This document shows, piece by piece, positions 1 through 8,169 of a stretch of DNA of 64,000 bases. A program made the translations under genes and the position numbers. The stretch's first letter is position 1, and each line of letters opens with the position of its first letter. Source of the DNA: Poriferisodalis sp965231925 (GTDB lineage Bacteria; Actinomycetota; Acidimicrobiia; Acidimicrobiales; Poriferisodalaceae); assembly GCA_965231925.1 (NCBI GenBank), contig OZ246894.1, forward strand, positions 2,046,001 to 2,110,000. The letters run 5' to 3'. A model generated the notes under the pieces. The model saw nothing but the letters and a program-made list of their open reading frames with translations. It was not told the origin of the DNA and made no database searches.

Positions 1-1504
1 CGGCGGTTTGCAGGTCTCGTGTGATGAGGGTCTCGGCGACAGCGGCGTAGACGCACACCGCGATGTGGCCGCGGACGCGTTGTTCTGTCCAGTGCCGGAT
101 CGGGCGCAGCCGCAGGAAGTCTTTGAGGGTGCGGAAGCGTTCTTCGACGTCGGCGAGCTGCCGGTACGCGGCCACCACGCGCTCGGCGGTCGCCTGGTCG
201 GGGGTGAGGCTGGTGGTGAGCACGTAGCGGCCCGCGAGCAGCTTTTCGTAGGCGTGGGCGTCGGGGTCGTAGTGATAGACGAAGCGTCCTTCGCTGATCT
301 CGAGGTCGAACAGACGCGACACGCCGCTTGGGCCGACGATGCGCTGAGCGGCGCGTCCGATCTTCGCGGCATCCGTGAGCCGGCCGGCGCGGACTCTGTC
401 TTCGAGGGCGAGCAGCGCGGTTTCGGTGCGGGCGACGAGCTCGGCGGTGCGCTTGGTATCGCGTCTGGCGCGAGCGTCCGACTCCGCGATCACCGCGCGG
501 GTGCCGTCAGCGAGGGTCGCCTCCGCAGCGCGGCAATTCAAGCCGGGCACGTCGATCCATTCGGTGTCCTCGTCGATGGTCTCGAGGGCTTCGCGGCAGG
601 CTTTGTCCCGATGCAAGCGGGTGGCGAGCACATGATCGCAGCCGGCCGCGGCGACCGAAGCGATGTTGTCCGCCGATATCAGGCCCCTGTCGGCGACCAC
701 GCAGATCCGTCCGACCGCGAACCGTTCGGTCAGGTCCGCGAGCACGCCGGGCAGGGTGGACGCGTCGGCGGTGTTGCCGGCGAACACGTGATGCGCGATC
801 GGGATCCCGTCGCCGGTGCACAACAGGCCGATCACGACCTGGGGCCGGTCCGGGCGGCGGTCACGCGAATAGCCGAACGCCTTGGACTCGAACCGGTCCG
901 AAGACGCGGTCGCGCCCTCGAGATATGTCGAGGTCAGGTCATAGCAGACGAACCGCAGATCCATGCTGGTCAGGTCGCACAGCCGTGCGAACAAGAACTC
1001 CTCAGTGTCCTCTTTGAGACCGGCGACGACGTCCAAAGCCCGGTAGTACTGCCCCAGCGACGGCTCCGTCCAGCTCTCGGGCATCACCACATCGGCTTGG
1101 GCCCACTCGGGAAGCCTGCGTTTGGAGCACGGCGCGACCAGACGGTTCGCGGCCATCGCGAACACCGCGTCGGCGAGCCGGGCCGCGTCGCGCTCGGCGC
1201 CCGCGGCCGCGAACCAGCCGTCAAGGCCCAGCCGCTGCCACACAGCCGCCGCGCAAGCCACGCCGCCCACCGCGGGTGCCCCTTCGGCCTCCAGCGCGGC
1301 CACGCCCACGCGTTCGGTTTCCAGGTGCTTCTCCAGCGCCGCGACGATGCGGTCCAGCCGGCCCGAGCGACGCAAGGCGGTGACCTCGCCCAGGCGCAGC
1401 AGCGTCCGATGACGGGTCTTCGCGCCGTCGCGCACCGACTCCACCAGCGACAGGTACTCGTACGTCTTGTCGCCCCTGCGGCGTCGCGTCGTCTTCACGA
1501 ACAT
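1..1504 (-). CDS. IS1634-family DDE transposase, C-terminus beyond the window edge
   Basis: Read from ATG at 1504 on the minus strand, the frame stays open for 501 codons to the window edge. It catalyses cut-and-paste movement of its own insertion sequence. The DDE acidic residues are visible: D189 in YDLTSTYLEG, D272 in VVADRGL, and a C-terminal YRQLADVEERFRTLK block (residues 447-461) matching the Y-R-E-K signature of IS4/IS1634-like transposases. IS1634 proteins are usually about 550 aa, so only a short C-terminal tail is missing. A long open frame exists on the opposite strand (8-1924), but it has no recognisable domain and is the antisense of this gene. No frameshift is seen in the visible part, so the element may be functional. 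Confidence 0.93.
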   Translation of the reverse strand, partial: MFVKTTRRRRGDKTYEYLSLVESVRDGAKTRHRTLLRLGEVTALRRSGRLDRIVAALEKHLETERVGVAALEAEGAPAVGGVACAAAVWQRLGLDGWFAAAGAERDAARLADAVFAMAANRLVAPCSKRRLPEWAQADVVMPESWTEPSLGQYYRALDVVAGLKEDTEEFLFARLCDLTSMDLRFVCYDLTSTYLEGATASSDRFESKAFGYSRDRRPDRPQVVIGLLCTGDGIPIAHHVFAGNTADASTLPGVLADLTERFAVGRICVVADRGLISADNIASVAAAGCDHVLATRLHRDKACREALETIDEDTEWIDVPGLNCRAAEATLADGTRAVIAESDARARRDTKRTAELVARTETALLALEDRVRAGRLTDAAKIGRAAQRIVGPSGVSRLFDLEISEGRFVYHYDPDAHAYEKLLAGRYVLTTSLTPDQATAERVVAAYRQLADVEERFRTLKDFLRLRPIRHWTEQRVRGHIAVCVYAAVAETLITRDLQTA

Positions 1505-1610
1505 GTCCTGACCCTAGCACCCGAACGACACGAACCGAGACAATATGTCGCCCCTACATTTTCGCCACGAAACACCCCCGCAGAACACAAAACCGCAGGT
1601 CACAGACCTG
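1..1610 (-). mobile_element. IS1634-type insertion sequence, upstream end approximate
   Basis: The element is defined by its transposase. Its other end lies outside the window, so terminal inverted repeats and target duplication cannot be matched. The inner boundary is probably between the transposase start and the low-GC DNA that follows. An inverted repeat with arms CAGGTC/GACCTG around ACA lies at 1596-1610 and may belong to the IS end or to a terminator. The boundary given is a guess. Confidence 0.5.
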
Positions 1611-2018
1611 ACACCCACCAAAAACCGGCCCAAGGCGCCAAATTCGGGTCGGAAGGCTCCCAAACGCTTGAACAGATGATACAAACTTTCTACGGCGATG
1701 GCTGCAATTTCATACTTCTCGAAGGATGTCAAGGTTTATCTGGATCCCAGATGCAAACCTTGCAAGCACGAAGGGCTTGCCCTAAGGGTTGGACTCTCGC
1801 TAGTTCGGTAGTCAGAGGTCATTCATGCTTCCATCCTGACCACCGCGGATACGAGGGACGGTACGCATATCATCCTGCCAGTGAAGCGAACCCCCGAGGA
1901 GTACCCGATAACTACTGGGATTGAGCACAATCCTGGGCTACCATTGAGATCTTCTGTTCCCTGCCAAGGCCTCTCGGACCTACAGCAGTAATCGGCTGAA
2001 ATTGATGCGAGTAAGTGT
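1505..2018. other. Intergenic, low-GC stretch between IS and HNH gene
   Basis: About 510 bases with no convincing gene. From about 1610 to 1900 the base composition is clearly AT-richer than the rest of the window, suggesting foreign DNA or debris from IS insertion. A 37-codon frame at 1698-1811 (+) contains a CKPCKH motif but has no ribosome binding site. A 72-codon frame at 1514-1732 (-) runs towards the IS. Neither is supported as a gene. Confidence 0.5.
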
Positions 2019-2047
2019 TTGCAATTAACGGCGTACGTGTGTATGCT
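2019..2047 (+). promoter_or_regulatory. Sigma-70-type promoter of the DUF222-HNH gene, leaderless
   Basis: TTGCAA (2019-2024) is followed by a 17-base spacer and TATGCT (2042-2047). Transcription would begin about 7 bases downstream, exactly at the ATG at 2054, so the mRNA would be leaderless. This also rejects the upstream in-frame GTG at 2015, which lies before the promoter. Confidence 0.65.
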
Positions 2048-2053
2048 TCTCTT

Positions 2054-3598
2054 ATGTTCACCGAGCAGCGCATAGAGGTCTCGCCCAGCGGTAACTCGGC
2101 TGTCATTGACGGGAACCCGGCTGATGTTTCTGGTGCTTGTGACGCAATCGCCGCTGGTGATCTTTCGGCAGCGCAGGGCGACGACCGGGAGTACTGGGCC
2201 GAACGGAACCGGGCCGCAGGCCGCGAGCGGGCTGCGGCGGCAGGCGCCGAGCGGGGTGCGTTCATCGATGCCGATTGCGTGTCGGCGATGGGCTTGGAGT
2301 TCTTGGCTCATGACGATCTGGTGGATCGTGTCGTGGAGCTGGCCGCTGAGCGGTCCCGCGCAGAAGCGCGATACCTGGCTGCGGTGGGTGAGTTGGTGTG
2401 TCGTGACGGGGCGCGGTCGGCTGCGTGGCAGCTGCGCGAGTACACCCGCATGAACACAGCGCAGGCTCGCAGCGAAGCCCGTCTGGCTGAAGCGCTCGCC
2501 GACCATGAGCTGGGCGACACGTTCGACGCGTTGGCAGCGGGCGAGATTCATGTGTCTCACGCTCGGCTGGTCGCCCGTGAGGCGCCCAAGGAGCACAAGC
2601 TCGATGAGAGCGATCTGCTGGAGCTGTGCGAGGCGTATCCGTCGGACATGATCGCTCGGCGCACGCTCGACTATCGGCGTCAGTATGAGATCGAGCAGGT
2701 GCAGGCCCAGGCCGACAGCGGCGAGATCGACCCCGCCGACGCGGAGCTGGCCTTCCAGCGCGCCGAGCGTCGCTGCTCGCTGGTGCTCGGCGACGACGGC
2801 ATGTGGCACCTGCGTGCCGACCTGGACTACCTCGCCGGCCGGCAGGTGAGCTTGCAGCTCGCCGCGGCCGAGCGGGCCGTGCGCCAGCGCGACGAATCAG
2901 CCGACGACACCTTCGCTCAGCGCAACGCCGACGCGTTGTGCGACCTGATCTCGGGCCGTCAGCGTCCCGGGGCCAGCCTGGTGATCGCCGCCGACTACGA
3001 CATTGCCTCTGGGCGGCTCGCGAATGCTCGCCTCGACGACGGCAGGCCTTTGTCGGCAGCGCAGCTTGGCGAGCTGGCCGCTGACGCCAAGATCCTGCCT
3101 GCCATCTTCAGCAGCGACTGGAGCCAGCTCGCTTTGGGGCGAGTGCGCAGCGCCTCTGAGGCGCAGCGGATCGTGCTGGCCATCCGCGACGGCGGCTGCA
3201 TAGCGTGTGCCACTCACTCAGAAGGCTGCCACGCCCACCACATCGACTACTACGAGGCCGGCGGCGACACCGACGTTCCGAACCTCGCCAACCTGTGCGA
3301 GCCCTGCCACACCGACCACCACCAACGCCACTGGCCCATCGAAACCCCACCCGACGGCAAACCCCGCCGAACACCCCCACCTGACCGGCCCAGCCGAGCA
3401 GCCGCTGCAGACCCACCCAGCCGACCACCCCCAGACGACAGCGCCAGTCGAGGCACCCCGGACAACCGGTCCAGCCGAACACCGCCCGCCGACGGCTACT
3501 CCGCACCGCCTCGCCGAGACCCAACCGGACTATCCCGATCCTCCCGAACACCTGGATCGTCCGGCACCCTGCACGACGAACCAGCATCCGCAGCCTGA
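2054..3598 (+). CDS. DUF222 / HNH endonuclease domain protein (13E12-like)
   Basis: A 514-aa protein. The N-terminal two thirds are helical and Ala/Glu/Arg-rich, like the DUF222 region of the 13E12-type families common in actinobacteria. An HNH nuclease module follows at about residues 390-435, with CIAC, CHAHHIDYY, LANLCEPCH and HHQRHW, giving the zinc cysteines and catalytic histidines. The last 80 residues are low-complexity, Pro/Arg/Ser-rich and probably disordered. The start is placed at ATG 2054 because a good promoter overlaps the alternative GTG at 2015. Cellular role unknown; such proteins occur in many copies in actinobacterial genomes and are often associated with mobile DNA, as with the IS next door. 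Confidence 0.88.
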   Translation: MFTEQRIEVSPSGNSAVIDGNPADVSGACDAIAAGDLSAAQGDDREYWAERNRAAGRERAAAAGAERGAFIDADCVSAMGLEFLAHDDLVDRVVELAAERSRAEARYLAAVGELVCRDGARSAAWQLREYTRMNTAQARSEARLAEALADHELGDTFDALAAGEIHVSHARLVAREAPKEHKLDESDLLELCEAYPSDMIARRTLDYRRQYEIEQVQAQADSGEIDPADAELAFQRAERRCSLVLGDDGMWHLRADLDYLAGRQVSLQLAAAERAVRQRDESADDTFAQRNADALCDLISGRQRPGASLVIAADYDIASGRLANARLDDGRPLSAAQLGELAADAKILPAIFSSDWSQLALGRVRSASEAQRIVLAIRDGGCIACATHSEGCHAHHIDYYEAGGDTDVPNLANLCEPCHTDHHQRHWPIETPPDGKPRRTPPPDRPSRAAAADPPSRPPPDDSASRGTPDNRSSRTPPADGYSAPPRRDPTGLSRSSRTPGSSGTLHDEPASAA

Positions 3599-3926
3599 CC
3601 GACCCACTGCAACCCACTGGGATACAGCGGGTCGAAATGCGGCGGCGCTGCGCGGGCCGGCCGGACCCAGCGGGCTATTGCGAGGCTGGCTTCTTGCGGC
3701 GCCAGAATGCCAACGCCTCGGGGATGCCGAGGAGTCCGCGGTTCACTGTGACGCTTGGAAATTCTGACGTCTGAGGCAAGTCCGAGTTTTCGTGTTTGGT
3801 ACGTGAGTCGTCGGTCTTGGTCACGGCGTCAGCGTACTTCGAGCAGCATGGCCAACAGAAGAGCCCCGCCGCCCAAGGTGCCATACACCTGCAGCGCGAC
3901 GAAGCGCTTGATCCGATCCGCAGCTG
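3599..3926. other. Intergenic, no supported gene
   Basis: About 330 bases between a plus-strand and a minus-strand gene that face each other. A minus-strand frame (3884-3675) and a short hydrophobic frame just downstream of the SDR stop (RFVALQVYGTLGGGALLLAM, ending near 3830) are open, but neither has a credible start and ribosome site together. I see no terminator hairpin that stands out. Confidence 0.5.
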
Positions 3927-4697
3927 CTACTCCGGCGTGACGTAGGCGGCGGTCAGGCCTCCGTCGACCTGGAGATTCGCGCCGGTCATGTAGGAGGAGT
4001 CGTCTGAGGCCAGGAACAGAGCAGCGGACGCCATTTCGTCGGCTTCGCCGAAGCGACCCATCGGCACATGCACTAGGCGGCGCTGTTTTTTCTCGGGGGT
4101 GTCGAGGAACGACATCAGCATCTCGGTTCGCAGCGGCCCGGGGGAGAGCGCATTGACGCGGATGTTCTCCCGAGCGTGGACCACCGCCAGTTCCCGGGTG
4201 AGAGCCAGCACGGCGCCCTTGGAGGCGGTGTAGGCGATTTGCGGCGTGGCAGCGCCGACCGACGCGACAAACGATGCGGTGTTGATGATCGATCCGCCGC
4301 CGCGGCGCCGCATCGCCTCCACGGCGTATTTGCAGCCGAAGAGCACGCCTTTGACGTTGACGTCGAAGGTGCGGTCGATCGTCTCGTCGGTGGTCGCCAC
4401 GGCGTCGGTGTCGTCATCGAGCATGATGCCTGCGTTGTTGAAGGCCACGTCAAGTCCTCCGTACTCGTCCTCGGCACGGCCGAAGGCGGCTGCAACGTCG
4501 GATTCCGCCGAGACATCGGCACGCACTGCTATGGCCTCGCCGCCCGCGGCCCGTACTTCGGCCACGGTGTCGTCGCTGGAGGCAGCGATGTCGACGGCAA
4601 CGATGCGAGCACCCTCGGCGGCGAAGCGCAGAGCCGTCGCCCGCCCTATGCCACTGCCGGTTCCTGTGATCAGCGCCACCTTGCCCTGCAGCCTCAT
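3927..4697 (-). CDS. SDR-family NAD(P)-dependent oxidoreductase
   Basis: A 256-aa classical short-chain dehydrogenase. The cofactor motif TGTGSGIG is at residues 11-18, followed by NNAG in the middle and the catalytic Ser...YTASK. The C-terminal QVDGGLTAAY segment is typical of the family. ATG 4697 is preceded by GAAGGGGG at good spacing; an upstream TTG at 4712 is the alternative. It reduces or oxidises a hydroxyl/keto substrate that the sequence does not reveal. It stands alone on the minus strand, divergent from the FAD oxidoreductase, so shared regulation is possible. Confidence 0.9.
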   Translation of the reverse strand: MRLQGKVALITGTGSGIGRATALRFAAEGARIVAVDIAASSDDTVAEVRAAGGEAIAVRADVSAESDVAAAFGRAEDEYGGLDVAFNNAGIMLDDDTDAVATTDETIDRTFDVNVKGVLFGCKYAVEAMRRRGGGSIINTASFVASVGAATPQIAYTASKGAVLALTRELAVVHARENIRVNALSPGPLRTEMLMSFLDTPEKKQRRLVHVPMGRFGEADEMASAALFLASDDSSYMTGANLQVDGGLTAAYVTPE

Positions 4698-4774
4698 GGC
4701 AGCCCCCTTCAACCGACACCGACTTCACGGGCCATTGTCCCCGATGCCCGGGCCCGATCGAGCCGACTTGGCCG

Positions 4775-4795
4775 CTGTGCCTACTGGCTCGAGTC
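4775..4795 (+). repeat. Left copy of a 21-bp inverted repeat flanking the FAD oxidoreductase gene
   Basis: The reverse complement of this stretch matches 6124-6144 at 20 of 21 positions (core GAGCCAGTAGGCACAG). The two copies flank gene 4938-6122 and point towards each other. Origin unknown; see findings. Confidence 0.6.
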
Positions 4796-4937
4796 CTGAA
4801 GCGTTCGAGGCGATGATCATCGTCGTCGAAGACGCGACGCGGCTTGGCTGGCATCATCTTGACATTCGGATCTCGGCCGACCCGCTTGGGGTTCCAAGAC
4901 TGGCTTGGACCTGGAACCTGCGACAGGACGGAGATCG

Positions 4938-6122
4938 GTGAACGACAGTTACGACATCGTGATCGTCGGTGGTGCCGTCATTGGCTCGTCGATTGCCTGG
5001 GCGCTGTCGGCCAACGACGGCTTCGACGGCAGCGTGCTGGTGGTCGAGCGCGACCCCACCTACGCGCAAGCCTCGACATCGCTGACCAACAGCTGCATGC
5101 GCCAGCAGTTCTCTAACCCGCTCAACGTTGAGATCTCCCGATTCGGGGCTGACTTCGTGCGCAACTTTCGGGAGCGTCTCGGCGGCGATCCCGAGGTTCC
5201 CGACCTGTTCGTTCACCACTTCGGCTACATGTATCTCGCCGGCGATGACGACTTTGCGGCGACCCTGCGCTCCAATCAGGCAATTCAGTCCGAGCTCGGC
5301 GCCGGCACCCGCATCATGAGCCCCGCCGAGATCAAGGCCGCCTACCCCTTCTACAACGTCGATGACATCGTGTGCGGCAGCCACAATCTCGTTGATGAGG
5401 GCTATTTCGACTCGGGCACGATGTTCGACTGGTGGAGACGCAAGGCCCGTCGCAACGGCGTCGAATACCTGACCGGCGAGGTCGCTGATCTGGTCGTTGG
5501 CGAAGGGCGTGTCGAGGCTGCGGTGCTGGGCTCCGGCGAGGCGGTCCGGTGCGGGACGCTGGTGAACGCAGCAGGCCCTCGTGCGATCGAGCTGGCCCGG
5601 ATGGTCGGCGCCGGCCTGCCGGTCGAGCCGCGCAAGCGCTACACGTACATCTTTGAAGCCGGTGAGCCCCTCGACCGCGCTCTGCCGCTCACCATCGATC
5701 CCACCGGCGTTCACATGCGCAGCGACGGCGACGCTTACATGTGCGGCTGCACACCGGACATCGACCCCGCCGTCGACTACGACGACTTCGCCATGGACCA
5801 CGACATTTTCGAGGACAAGGTCTGGCCGGTGCTGGTGCACCGAGTGCCGGCATTCGAACGCCTCAAGGTGACCAGCCAGTGGGCGGGTCACTACGCCTAC
5901 AACACGCTCGATCACAATGTCGTGGTCGGACCCCACCACGAGATAGCGAACTTCATCTTCGCCAACGGATTCTCCGGGCATGGCATGCAGCAATCGCCGG
6001 CCATCGGCCGTGCAGTCTCGGAGTGGATCGCCTATGGCGAGTACCGCACGCTGGATCTCACGCCGCTGGGCTACCAGCGCATCGTCGAGAACCGGCCGTT
6101 CGTCGAGAGCGCCATCATCTAA
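4938..6122 (+). CDS. FAD-dependent amine/amino-acid oxidase-like oxidoreductase (DAO family)
   Basis: A 394-aa flavoprotein. The N-terminal dinucleotide fold reads DIVIVGGAVIGSSIAWAL, with the ribose-binding acidic residue in VVERD. A GTLVNAAGPRA segment in the middle and a C-terminal ANGFSGHGMQQSPAIGRAVSE FAD-contact block are typical of the D-amino-acid oxidase/sarcosine oxidase/FOXRED1-like group. GTG 4938 is preceded by GGACGGAG and places the Rossmann fold at the N-terminus; an upstream TTG at 4905 lacks a ribosome site. The likely reaction is oxidation of an N-methyl amine, secondary amine or amino acid, but the substrate is unknown. The gene is flanked by an inverted repeat. Confidence 0.88.
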   Translation: MNDSYDIVIVGGAVIGSSIAWALSANDGFDGSVLVVERDPTYAQASTSLTNSCMRQQFSNPLNVEISRFGADFVRNFRERLGGDPEVPDLFVHHFGYMYLAGDDDFAATLRSNQAIQSELGAGTRIMSPAEIKAAYPFYNVDDIVCGSHNLVDEGYFDSGTMFDWWRRKARRNGVEYLTGEVADLVVGEGRVEAAVLGSGEAVRCGTLVNAAGPRAIELARMVGAGLPVEPRKRYTYIFEAGEPLDRALPLTIDPTGVHMRSDGDAYMCGCTPDIDPAVDYDDFAMDHDIFEDKVWPVLVHRVPAFERLKVTSQWAGHYAYNTLDHNVVVGPHHEIANFIFANGFSGHGMQQSPAIGRAVSEWIAYGEYRTLDLTPLGYQRIVENRPFVESAII

Positions 6123-6123
6123 A

Positions 6124-6144
6124 GACGCGAGCCAGTAGGCACAG
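6124..6144 (-). repeat. Right copy of the 21-bp inverted repeat
   Basis: Begins 2 bases after the stop codon of the FAD oxidoreductase gene and matches the reverse complement of 4775-4795 with one mismatch. Confidence 0.6.
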
Positions 6145-6312
6145 ATGCCATAGCGGTGGAGGCGGCAGAAGACTCTGCGACGTTGCGACCTGCTGGATCG
6201 CTGGAGCGGAGGGTTCTGCCGCCGCCACCGCGGGCCCACCTCTCTGCGCGGCTTCTCAGCCCTGCCGCACGTCGGCACGGCCGAGCGAGCGGCACTCCAG
6301 TACTCTCGCCCC

Positions 6313-7323
6313 GTGCGCTTCGGCATCTTCGACCAGCTGGAACAACCTGGTGACGTTCCCTGGCACGAGCTGTACCGGCACCGGCTCGACCTGCTGGTGA
6401 GGGCCGAAGAGGCCGGCGTGTGGGGGTGGCACAAGTCCGAGCACCATCTCATCCCGCTCGACGCCGCACCCAGCATCAACGTGTACCTAGCTGCGGCTAT
6501 CGAGCGCACCAGCCGCATTCGCATCTGCTCGCTGGTGCACCTGCTGCCCTTCTACCACCCGATCCGGCTGGCCGAGGAGCTGTGCATGCTCGACCAGCTC
6601 TCCGAGGGCCGGCTGGAGTTCGGCTTCGGCAAGGGAATCAGCGTGCCCGAGCACCTGCTGTGGGGTCTCGACCCCGACAACGCCATTGCCAAGACCGACG
6701 AATCGCTCGAGCTGATCCTGGCTGCCATGCAGACGAAAGGGAATTTCAGCTTCGAAGGCGAGTTCTCTTCGTTCAGCGATGTGCCAATCGAGTTCGAGCC
6801 GTACCAGAAGCCCTACCCGCCGCTGTGGCGGCCGGGCCAGCTTGAAACAGCCGCAGAGATGGGCGTGCGCACGATGGCCGCCGGGCCGCTGGCTGCGGTG
6901 GCCGGGAGCACCGCTCGCTACCACGAGCTGCTCCGCGACGACGGCATCGGCAGGCACCACTCGCCGATGATCGGAGGGCTGCGGCGACTGGTCGTCGCAC
7001 CCACCGATGCCGAGGCCGACGAGATCGGGCGCCGGACGTGGGTTGCGTTCACCGAGCACCTGACTCGGCTGTTCCGTCGCTACGAGATGATCCCGCCGAA
7101 CGACCCGACGCTCGGCGGCGACTACGACAAGGCGAAACACTTCGAGGCGGTCGTGGTCGGTTCGCCACAGACCATCCGTTCGGTTTGCGAACGGTTCGCC
7201 GAAGAGGCAGGCACCGACTACTTCGTCGGTGTGTTTGCGTGGGGTGATCTCACGAACTACGAGGTGGACCGCTCATTCGATCTGTTCGCTGAGCATGTGA
7301 TCGCCCCGATGGCTACTTCCTGA
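6313..7323 (+). CDS. LLM-class flavin-dependent oxidoreductase (luciferase-like)
   Basis: A 336-aa bacterial-luciferase-like TIM-barrel enzyme using FMN or F420. The start VRFGIFDQLEQ is followed by the KSEHHLIPLDAAPSINVYLA block typical of luciferase-like monooxygenases, then FGFGKGIS and LWRPGQ. GTG 6313 is chosen because a TACTCT box (6301-6306) ends 6 bases before it, which fits a leaderless transcript, and because the barrel begins at once. The stop codon lies inside a perfect palindrome. Downstream are a VOC dioxygenase and a dehalogenase-like protein, so it may hydroxylate or cleave an aromatic intermediate (inference). Confidence 0.9.
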   Translation: MRFGIFDQLEQPGDVPWHELYRHRLDLLVRAEEAGVWGWHKSEHHLIPLDAAPSINVYLAAAIERTSRIRICSLVHLLPFYHPIRLAEELCMLDQLSEGRLEFGFGKGISVPEHLLWGLDPDNAIAKTDESLELILAAMQTKGNFSFEGEFSSFSDVPIEFEPYQKPYPPLWRPGQLETAAEMGVRTMAAGPLAAVAGSTARYHELLRDDGIGRHHSPMIGGLRRLVVAPTDAEADEIGRRTWVAFTEHLTRLFRRYEMIPPNDPTLGGDYDKAKHFEAVVVGSPQTIRSVCERFAEEAGTDYFVGVFAWGDLTNYEVDRSFDLFAEHVIAPMATS

Positions 7324-7334
7324 GCGCGCTCAGG
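7319..7334. terminator. Palindrome overlapping the LLM stop codon
   Basis: CCTGAGCGCGCTCAGG is a perfect 16-base palindrome whose left arm holds the TGA stop of the LLM gene (7321-7323). No T-tract follows, so termination is plausible but unproven. Confidence 0.45.
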
Positions 7335-7365
7335 TTGCTTGCCCTGAATCCCCGAGGCCTATAGT
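7335..7365 (+). promoter_or_regulatory. Probable promoter of the VOC gene
   Basis: TTGCTT (7335-7340) and TATAGT (7360-7365) are separated by 19 bases, slightly longer than ideal. The predicted leader is about 25 bases to ATG 7397. Confidence 0.45.
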
Positions 7366-7396
7366 CACGAGAGAACTGAACTTGGGGGCGGCTCGA

Positions 7397-8080
7397 ATGA
7401 CTGCACTACATCCCAACGGCGTAAACCATCTCGCCTTGTCGACCCGCGACATGAAGGGCCAGCTCGAGTTCTGGTGCGACGTCCTGGGGTTGCCGCTGAA
7501 GGCCCTGTACTGGATGCACGGCGTGGAGGGCACCTATCACGGATTCGTGGAGCTGGCACCCGACAGCTACGTGGCATTCGTCCAGCACCCCGACAACGCC
7601 AAGGACATTGAGCTGGGCGTCACCCACGCAGGCGGCCCCGGCGAGCCGGTCACCGCTGGCACCATGCAGCACGTCGCCTTCAACGTCGACGCGTTCGAAG
7701 ACCTGATGGCGCTGCGGGATCGCATCCGTGACCGGGGTGTGCAGGTCTTCGGGCCGATCGACCACGGCTTCATCCAGTCGATCTACTTCGCCGGCCCCGA
7801 GGGACTGGCGCTTGAGGTGGCGTGCGGATCGGCAATTCCGGCCGAGCAGTGGTTCGACCCCGAGGTGCAGGATCTGTGCGGCATCTCCGAGTCCGAGCTG
7901 CAACGGCTGAAGCACCCGGCGGAATACACCCGTCCCGCTGAGCCTGTTTCGCAGCCGTCATCCGATACGGGCATGCCGCGGCTGATGCCCGAAGACCACT
8001 ACGACATGGTCATGAGCCTGCCCGACCAAGTGGTGTGGGACAGGATGAGCGAGACCACGCCGCCAGTGGCCGCCGACTGA
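7397..8080 (+). CDS. VOC-superfamily protein, extradiol dioxygenase-like
   Basis: A 227-aa vicinal-oxygen-chelate protein with two beta-alpha-beta-beta-beta halves. The three expected metal ligands are present: His in NGVNHLALST, His in TMQHVAFNVD, and Glu in EGLALEVAC. This makes an active Fe(II)/Mn(II) extradiol dioxygenase or related VOC enzyme plausible. ATG 7397 is preferred over an in-frame TTG at 7382. It sits 89 bases before the dehalogenase-like gene, which is followed by an intradiol dioxygenase, so both ring-cleavage chemistries may be encoded within 4 kb. The exact substrate cannot be read from sequence. Confidence 0.85.
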   Translation: MTALHPNGVNHLALSTRDMKGQLEFWCDVLGLPLKALYWMHGVEGTYHGFVELAPDSYVAFVQHPDNAKDIELGVTHAGGPGEPVTAGTMQHVAFNVDAFEDLMALRDRIRDRGVQVFGPIDHGFIQSIYFAGPEGLALEVACGSAIPAEQWFDPEVQDLCGISESELQRLKHPAEYTRPAEPVSQPSSDTGMPRLMPEDHYDMVMSLPDQVVWDRMSETTPPVAAD

Positions 8081-8169
8081 CGGCTTCGCCCAATTCGCTA
8101 TCTGGCGACACGGGGACCAACGTGCTGTCCGGTTCGCGACACTCCTGACGAGCACGTTCACGGAGCCTG

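Noticed and set aside
1698..1811. 37-aa frame with a CKPCKH motif
   Set aside because: No ribosome binding site or promoter spacing and no similarity recognised; probably chance in low-GC DNA.
8..1924. 638-codon open frame on the plus strand
   Set aside because: It is antisense to the IS1634 transposase, whose DDE motifs are complete on the minus strand; the plus frame shows no domain.
3830..3926. Short hydrophobic frame downstream of the SDR (minus strand)
   Set aside because: Looks like a membrane helix, but no ATG, GTG or TTG start precedes it.
4854..6524. 556-codon minus-strand frame
   Set aside because: Antisense to the FAD oxidoreductase; His/Arg/Val-rich composition typical of shadow frames in high-GC DNA.
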